A stretch of 64,000 bases of DNA from Larkinella sp. C7. Lineage in GTDB: Bacteria; Bacteroidota; Bacteroidia; Cytophagales; Spirosomataceae. Made by a program: the position numbers and the translations under genes. The notes beneath the pieces were generated by a model. The model worked only from the letters and a program-made list of their open reading frames with translations. It was not told the DNA's origin and did no database searches. Location: NCBI RefSeq assembly GCF_006149005.1, contig NZ_VBSL01000016.1, forward strand, positions 1 to 64,000. The letters are read 5' to 3'. Positions 59,183 through 64,000 of this stretch are shown here, one piece after another (the stretch's first letter is position 1; the number at the start of each line of letters is the position of its first letter).

Positions 59183-62100
59183 CTACTGAACAATCAAGTG
59201 TTTCGTTATCAGCGTTTTTCCCTCCAAAACTACCAGATAGGTCCCACTCCGCAGATTCCGAACCGGCACGGTTATTTCAGTAGCATGTTCGGCTACATCG
59301 GCGGTATACACCACCACGCCAACGTGATCTTTCAACACCACTTTCCGAACCTGGGTATCCACAAAATTGTAGCGAACCAGCACCTGTTCCTGACCCACCA
59401 CCGGGTTGGGGTAAATCATAATGCTTTCACTGGCGTCACTCAGCGTTGCTGAATAAGTCGTTTTGCATTGGCTGACGAGGTCGGTGACCACGACGGAATA
59501 CGTACCCGCCGGAACTTCCCAGATGTTCAGGGTGGTGGCACCATTGGACCACTCGTAGGTATAGATACCACTCCCGCCCGTAACGTTCAGGTTGATGTAG
59601 CCCTTGCCGTTTAGGTAGCTGACGTTGGCCGTGACTTCCGGTGCCGAACCGGACCCTTCCAGCGTCACCTCTTTTTCAATCTGAAAACCGCCCTCGCCTT
59701 CTACTTTGATGCGGAAGGTCCCCGGCACCAGCCCGCCAAACTCGGGGTTGTTGATCCCGGCCGGATTCGGCTCACCGTTGATGTAGTATTTATTATTCCC
59801 ACCCGAACCCTTCACGGCGGTTACCCGGATTTTTCCGTTGGGCGCGCAACTGGGGTTCTCCGGGGTCAGTTCGATTCCGGGAATGACGATGGTGTAGGAC
59901 GCCGTCGTGCTACAGCCCGTAGCCGCATCGCTCACCTCCACCTGGTACGTGCCGTCGAGCACTTCCCACAGATTTTGGGATTCCGATCCTTCCGACCATT
60001 TGTAGATGTAAATTCCACTGCCACCGGTAACATTCAGATTAATGTACGCTTTTTCATTTTCGATACTGACCTCCGCCTGAACGACCGGTTTTTCGCCCTT
60101 GTCCTGCACGGAAACGGTTTTGGCCAACCGGAAATCGCCGTCGCCCGTAACCACAATCTCGTAATCGCCCACAGCCAGGTCGCTAAAAACCGGCTGGTCG
60201 GCCCCCGCCGGATTCGGTTTTCCATTGATGGCATACTTCGTGTTACCTCCCGAGCCGGTAACATTTTGTACCTCAATCCGGCCATTGGGTTTACACGTCG
60301 CGTCGGTCACCACAAAGTCCGCGCTGGCGGTTCCTCCCGTTGCGGTTATGGATGCTTCGATGGTACAGCCGCTCACCTGATCCGTCACCGTGACGCGATA
60401 CGTACCGGGCGTTGCGTTGGTCAGATCTTCCGTCGTACCGCCATTCGACCAACGATAGCTGTAGGAACCGCTACCGCCCGAAACGGTCAGATCCAGCGTC
60501 GTCTGGTTCTGCACAATGGCCGCCGACAGCGGATTGGTGCCCCCACCGACGGGTACGTTTTCGTAATACAGAAAACCGTCGTTCCCCTCAATTCGTAAAT
60601 CGTATTTTCCGGGGGCCAGATTGCTGAAAACCGCTACATGCGCCCCGGCCGGATTGACCACGTTGTTCAGGTAAAACGTATACCCCGAAACCGCTTCACT
60701 GCCGTTGATGGAAACCACCCGAATGGCTCCGGTAGAACCACAGGCGGCATTTTGCGTCGTCAGTTTGACATCCGCAACGTTGCTGCCCCCCGCTTCGATG
60801 TCATCGACCCAGAAATCATAGGCCTTGTCCAGTCCGGTCGACAGAAAACCGATCCGCGTTACCTGTTTCGTATCAATTTTGTCACCCGCCAGCAGCGCGC
60901 TCATCGGAACCCGAACCCGCTGGTAATCACCGGTAAAACCCGTCACATACCCTCCTCCGCGCACCGGCACGGGCGAGGTGCTGGCGGCAGAGCGATCTTT
61001 CAGAAACACCTGAAAATCGAAGTTTTCTCCGGGGTTGCTGACTTTCACGTAAAACGTTACGTAACCCTTGGTGCTCAGGTCTTTGATGGCTTCGTCGTTG
61101 GTATTTTCGTTCCAGTCCCAAACCATCGCGGCAAAACCGTTGTCGGCCATATCGAAGTGCATTTTCATGCTTTTGGGAGCCTTGTTGCCGTTGGCTTCAT
61201 CGACCACGCAGGTCGTCACCGCATTGAGCGTGGTCGGTTTTCCGGTATTCACCACATCGCCATCCCACAGAACCACGGAACTGGCTGGCTCATTCACCGT
61301 GAACTGAACCGACGCATCGGCGGAGTTACCCTCGGCATCCACAGCCGCGATGTTGAGTTGCTTTGCGCCTTTGACAACGCCCGACGGAACCGTTACCGTA
61401 GCCGCATACCGGCCATTTTCGAGCGTCATGGCCTGTTTATTGGTAAGCCCCAGCGGAGCCAGATCGACGGTTACCGTCCGCAGATTGTTGTCCGGATCGT
61501 CTACCTGGGCAAAAATCGTAACGGTCGTTTTCCCATCGGCATATCCGGCGGTCGGCGTAATCCCCGTTTCGCGGATAACGGGTTGCAAAACCGGGTTGGA
61601 ATACGGTAACACCCGCACGTCGTCGATCCACACATCGAACGGTTTCTGGGCCGTGTTGCAGTTAAAATTCAACTGCCAGATCTGTCCGAGATCAATTTGC
61701 GAGTCGGTCGTGAAGGCCGACAGCGGAATTTTAACCCGCGTATAGCCACTGGAATTCAGCGAACCGAGGTAACCGCCCTGCTTCAGCCACACGGTATTGG
61801 AGGTGTGCAGTTGCGCCGTGGCATCCCGCAGACTCACTTCGATATCGGAATTTTCGGGCGCATTCGATTTGAGGGAGAACTCCAGGGCTCCGAAATCCCG
61901 GATGTCCCGGGCGTCGGCAGGATTGTCGTTATCCGTTAGCCGCCAGGTCATGGTGTTGTAGCGGTTATTGGCGTGTTCGAAGTGCATGAACAGACTGCCC
62001 GGCTGATGCTGGCCACCGGTTTCGCGCCGTTCTATTTTTGCATTTCGCGCCTGCGTATCACTCGGATCGTAGTAAGACCCGCCGGTGCCCCGCTTGATTT

Positions 62101-64000
62101 CGTCGCCATCCCAGATCACGGTTTCCGCCGTCCGCTTGATGACCCGGTACGAAACGGCGGCTTCGGCGGTGTGATTGGCCGCATCCTTCGCGGTAATTTT
62201 AATGGATTTCGATCCGGCCGCGGTTCCGGCGGGCACCTGAACCGACAGGCGATACAACCCCGCTGCCGTCGCACTGGGGGTAAATGCCACGGCAGTACCA
62301 CCGCCCAGCGGACTCAGATCGGCCGTTACACCCGCGAGATCATTGTCGCCATCGGCGACTTTGGCCGTCAGTTCAAACGTTGCCGTCCCGTCGGAATAGC
62401 CCGCCGACGGATTGATCGTCGTTTCGGTGATGTCGGGATAAATGGCAATATTTTCTTCCGACAAAACGAAATGGCAGGCCGTCAGCGCTGGCAGGACGTA
62501 TTCGAAGGTATTGTCGTTGATGGTCCGAACACTTTTCAATTGTTTCAGCACCGGGCTGGAATTGTCGAACGCCCAAACCGTCGCACTTTTGTATGACCGG
62601 CTGCCGCCGATGGTAAACGTGGCGGTTATGGGGCCATCCTGGTTTTTGCTGAGGGCCACGACGTGCAGTTTCGAATCGTCGCTGCCGTTGATGGCCGCAA
62701 AAACCGAGGTATTGACCAGATCACCCGTACTTGATTCCACCGAAGTATCGCCAAAGTGACCACCCTGCCCGTCGTAGTTCCGGTACAGGTCAAAGCCCGA
62801 TTTGATAAAATCCACGACGCCACCCCAGTAGGTAGCCAGGTAAACGCCCTGCTTGCCAAAAATCCCCAGCGCGTCGGCCTGGGCAATTCCGCCGGAAGCG
62901 TGCGTCAGCCCCATGTAGCTGTATTCGGTAATGGCCAGTTTCGTTCCCGGATAATACTGTGCGATGTGCTGGTGCATTTTGGGCAGAAAAGGCAAAAATA
63001 GTTGCCGTTTGACCGGATCATCGCTCACGAACGTCCCCTCATTATACGTCGGGTCCCACAACGAACGGGTCATGGCCATGCGGGCGGCATTGTTGGCGTA
63101 GTCGGTCCGGTTGTCAGTCGGGCGAAGGCCGTCATTTCTCCGTTCCGGATACCAGTGTACGTCCAGCACGTCGAGCAAACGCTTTCCGCCCTGCTGCTCT
63201 TTTTCCCGCATTTTCCCCAGGTACAAATCCAGAAAAATGGGATAATTGCCCTTTTCCTGGTCCCAGTCAGGCGCAAACTGCAGGTTTTCAAACTCCGAGA
63301 TCCCAAACGATGCGGGGCCAAAAACTTCGGCGGTGGGGTCCATTTCCTTGATGCGCTGGGCCAATTCAAAGGAGTTGTCCATCAGGTAGCGAACGCTGAC
63401 CGGCGTTGTTCCCCACATCCGGCTGTGGGAGCTGGCCCATAAGCCCGGTTCGTTGTCCAGCGCATAGCCCCGAACACCCCGGGGTGTATTGCTCCGGCCA
63501 AAGTGGTGTTGCAGGTAATTTAGTTCCTCGTCCACGTACACGTCGCCATCGTTGACATCGGGCAGCAGAGTGAACGGGCTGGGTTTACGGTATTTGACGG
63601 CCGCCCAACGGCTCGACGGGGCGGCCTGTTCCGGCGTAACGGCCCCGTTTTTATCCTTCGTCACGTATTTCGCCATGGGAAGCGTCACCAGCGAGTAAGC
63701 GTTCTGGTTCAACGACCGCTGGTGAAACGTCGACAGGGCAGCTCCCGGAACATCGTACTGATTTTCAGGCACATTCTGTTGTCCGGGGACGTAGTTATCA
63801 CTTTCGTGAAACCAGTCGAAACCGGCGTTCGACGCATTGTTTTCCCAGTTGTAGTTCGTAATGCGGTTGCCGCCCAGCCGTTTGGCGGTCGCGTAGGGAT
63901 ACTGGTCGTTGGTGCCGTAAATCAGCGGGCTGATTGGCTTGCGGGAATTTTGTGGATTGATGCTAAAATTGACACGGGTCTGGCTGTAGGCGTATCGACT
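59183..64000 (-). CDS. Large modular GH44 glucanase/xyloglucanase with type IX secretion signal (5' end outside window)
   Basis: The frame is open to the window edge, so 1605 residues are visible and the start is missing; an in-frame GTG at 63772 is not the real start. Residues 1-520 form a GH44 catalytic domain (ISPLIYGTNDQYPYATAKRL, NYNWENNASNAGFDWFHESD) with acid/base Glu184 in YALDNEPGLW and nucleophile Glu359 in LAITEYSYMG. GH44 enzymes cut beta-1,4-glucan and xyloglucan internally. Two Ig-like plus carbohydrate-binding-like pairs follow (to about 1080), then three repeats of about 150 residues with WSNGGTT and PGTYxVxVTD motifs, as in SprB-like adhesins. The C-terminal 75 residues (IMIYPNPVVGQ to LITKHLIVQ) are a type IX sorting domain, so the protein is secreted across the outer membrane and fixed at the surface. 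Confidence 0.93.
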   Translation of the reverse strand, partial: SRYAYSQTRVNFSINPQNSRKPISPLIYGTNDQYPYATAKRLGGNRITNYNWENNASNAGFDWFHESDNYVPGQQNVPENQYDVPGAALSTFHQRSLNQNAYSLVTLPMAKYVTKDKNGAVTPEQAAPSSRWAAVKYRKPSPFTLLPDVNDGDVYVDEELNYLQHHFGRSNTPRGVRGYALDNEPGLWASSHSRMWGTTPVSVRYLMDNSFELAQRIKEMDPTAEVFGPASFGISEFENLQFAPDWDQEKGNYPIFLDLYLGKMREKEQQGGKRLLDVLDVHWYPERRNDGLRPTDNRTDYANNAARMAMTRSLWDPTYNEGTFVSDDPVKRQLFLPFLPKMHQHIAQYYPGTKLAITEYSYMGLTHASGGIAQADALGIFGKQGVYLATYWGGVVDFIKSGFDLYRNYDGQGGHFGDTSVESSTGDLVNTSVFAAINGSDDSKLHVVALSKNQDGPITATFTIGGSRSYKSATVWAFDNSSPVLKQLKSVRTINDNTFEYVLPALTACHFVLSEENIAIYPDITETTINPSAGYSDGTATFELTAKVADGDNDLAGVTADLSPLGGGTAVAFTPSATAAGLYRLSVQVPAGTAAGSKSIKITAKDAANHTAEAAVSYRVIKRTAETVIWDGDEIKRGTGGSYYDPSDTQARNAKIERRETGGQHQPGSLFMHFEHANNRYNTMTWRLTDNDNPADARDIRDFGALEFSLKSNAPENSDIEVSLRDATAQLHTSNTVWLKQGGYLGSLNSSGYTRVKIPLSAFTTDSQIDLGQIWQLNFNCNTAQKPFDVWIDDVRVLPYSNPVLQPVIRETGITPTAGYADGKTTVTIFAQVDDPDNNLRTVTVDLAPLGLTNKQAMTLENGRYAATVTVPSGVVKGAKQLNIAAVDAEGNSADASVQFTVNEPASSVVLWDGDVVNTGKPTTLNAVTTCVVDEANGNKAPKSMKMHFDMADNGFAAMVWDWNENTNDEAIKDLSTKGYVTFYVKVSNPGENFDFQVFLKDRSAASTSPVPVRGGGYVTGFTGDYQRVRVPMSALLAGDKIDTKQVTRIGFLSTGLDKAYDFWVDDIEAGGSNVADVKLTTQNAACGSTGAIRVVSINGSEAVSGYTFYLNNVVNPAGAHVAVFSNLAPGKYDLRIEGNDGFLYYENVPVGGGTNPLSAAIVQNQTTLDLTVSGGSGSYSYRWSNGGTTEDLTNATPGTYRVTVTDQVSGCTIEASITATGGTASADFVVTDATCKPNGRIEVQNVTGSGGNTKYAINGKPNPAGADQPVFSDLAVGDYEIVVTGDGDFRLAKTVSVQDKGEKPVVQAEVSIENEKAYINLNVTGGSGIYIYKWSEGSESQNLWEVLDGTYQVEVSDAATGCSTTASYTIVIPGIELTPENPSCAPNGKIRVTAVKGSGGNNKYYINGEPNPAGINNPEFGGLVPGTFRIKVEGEGGFQIEKEVTLEGSGSAPEVTANVSYLNGKGYINLNVTGGSGIYTYEWSNGATTLNIWEVPAGTYSVVVTDLVSQCKTTYSATLSDASESIMIYPNPVVGQEQVLVRYNFVDTQVRKVVLKDHVGVVVYTADVAEHATEITVPVRNLRSGTYLVVLEGKTLITKHLIVQ

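Noticed and set aside
59183-63772. GTG at 63772 as the start of the GH44 gene
   Set aside because: The frame stays open to the window edge and the upstream 76 codons encode conserved GH44 sequence, so the true start is outside.

Overview
The window looks like chromosomal DNA from a Bacteroidota bacterium, most likely Cytophagia near Spirosoma or Larkinella. This placement is inferred from gene content, not from a marker gene. The support is: two SusC/SusD-type outer-membrane uptake pairs, a FecI/FecR-type sigma and anti-sigma pair, a C-terminal type IX secretion signal on a large glycoside hydrolase, many lipoproteins and DUF1080 proteins, and TAnnTTTG-type -7 promoter boxes. Gene starts lack strong Shine-Dalgarno sequences, and overall base composition is moderately GC rich. 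I saw no rRNA, tRNA, CRISPR array, prophage or insertion sequence.

Layout. 1-3296: the start of a SusD gene and a complete SusC gene, on the minus strand. 3779-9510: a tight five-gene minus-strand operon encoding a LamG lipoprotein, a small membrane protein, two exported caspase-like proteases and a DUF4384-like exported protein. 9627-13613: a two-gene glycan module (a GT4 glycosyltransferase with a large C-terminal domain, and a GH130 enzyme). 13875-24666: mixed housekeeping genes (RND-type exporter, DUF4286, cytochrome b-like membrane protein, glutathionylspermidine-synthase-like enzyme, SDR, DoxX-like, GNAT, M13 metallopeptidase, beta-barrel) and one very AT-rich BamE-like gene. 24811-28248: serine biosynthesis, with a SerC-like aminotransferase and a SerB-SerA fusion. 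28416-36598: a YheT-type hydrolase, DUF2911, a sorbosone-dehydrogenase/cytochrome c, two DUF1080 proteins and a ChaN-like protein. 36786-46634: sigma factor, FecR, STN-SusC, SusD and a large secreted protein. 46740-49644: a candidate structured RNA, two receiver-domain proteins and two proteins of unknown function. 49757-57009: a HEAT/double-DUF1080 protein, two Tat-exported Gfo/Idh/MocA oxidoreductases and a DUF1080 protein. 57099-64000: a LytTR two-component pair and a very large GH44 glucanase/xyloglucanase that is cut by the window end.

How the genes fit together. Two blocks (about 30.4-35.5 kb and 49.8-57.0 kb) combine exported DUF1080 domains (five in all), exported NAD-dependent sugar oxidoreductases and a periplasmic quinoprotein-like/cytochrome c protein. 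This is what would be expected of an extracytoplasmic route that oxidises a sugar at C3 and then cleaves the 3-keto-glycoside. The SusCD pairs, FecIR and GH44 add polysaccharide capture and cleavage.

The most unusual non-coding signal is a set of eleven long-stem inverted repeats between genes, about one per 6 kb, with arms of 17-45 nt. Their arms are built from repeated short words that differ between elements. Three of them share one stem family with exactly 39-nt arms, and five seem to share a loop motif. One element runs into the 3' end of a gene and another sits between divergent genes. The second non-coding candidate is a structured RNA with its own terminator at 46740-46855.
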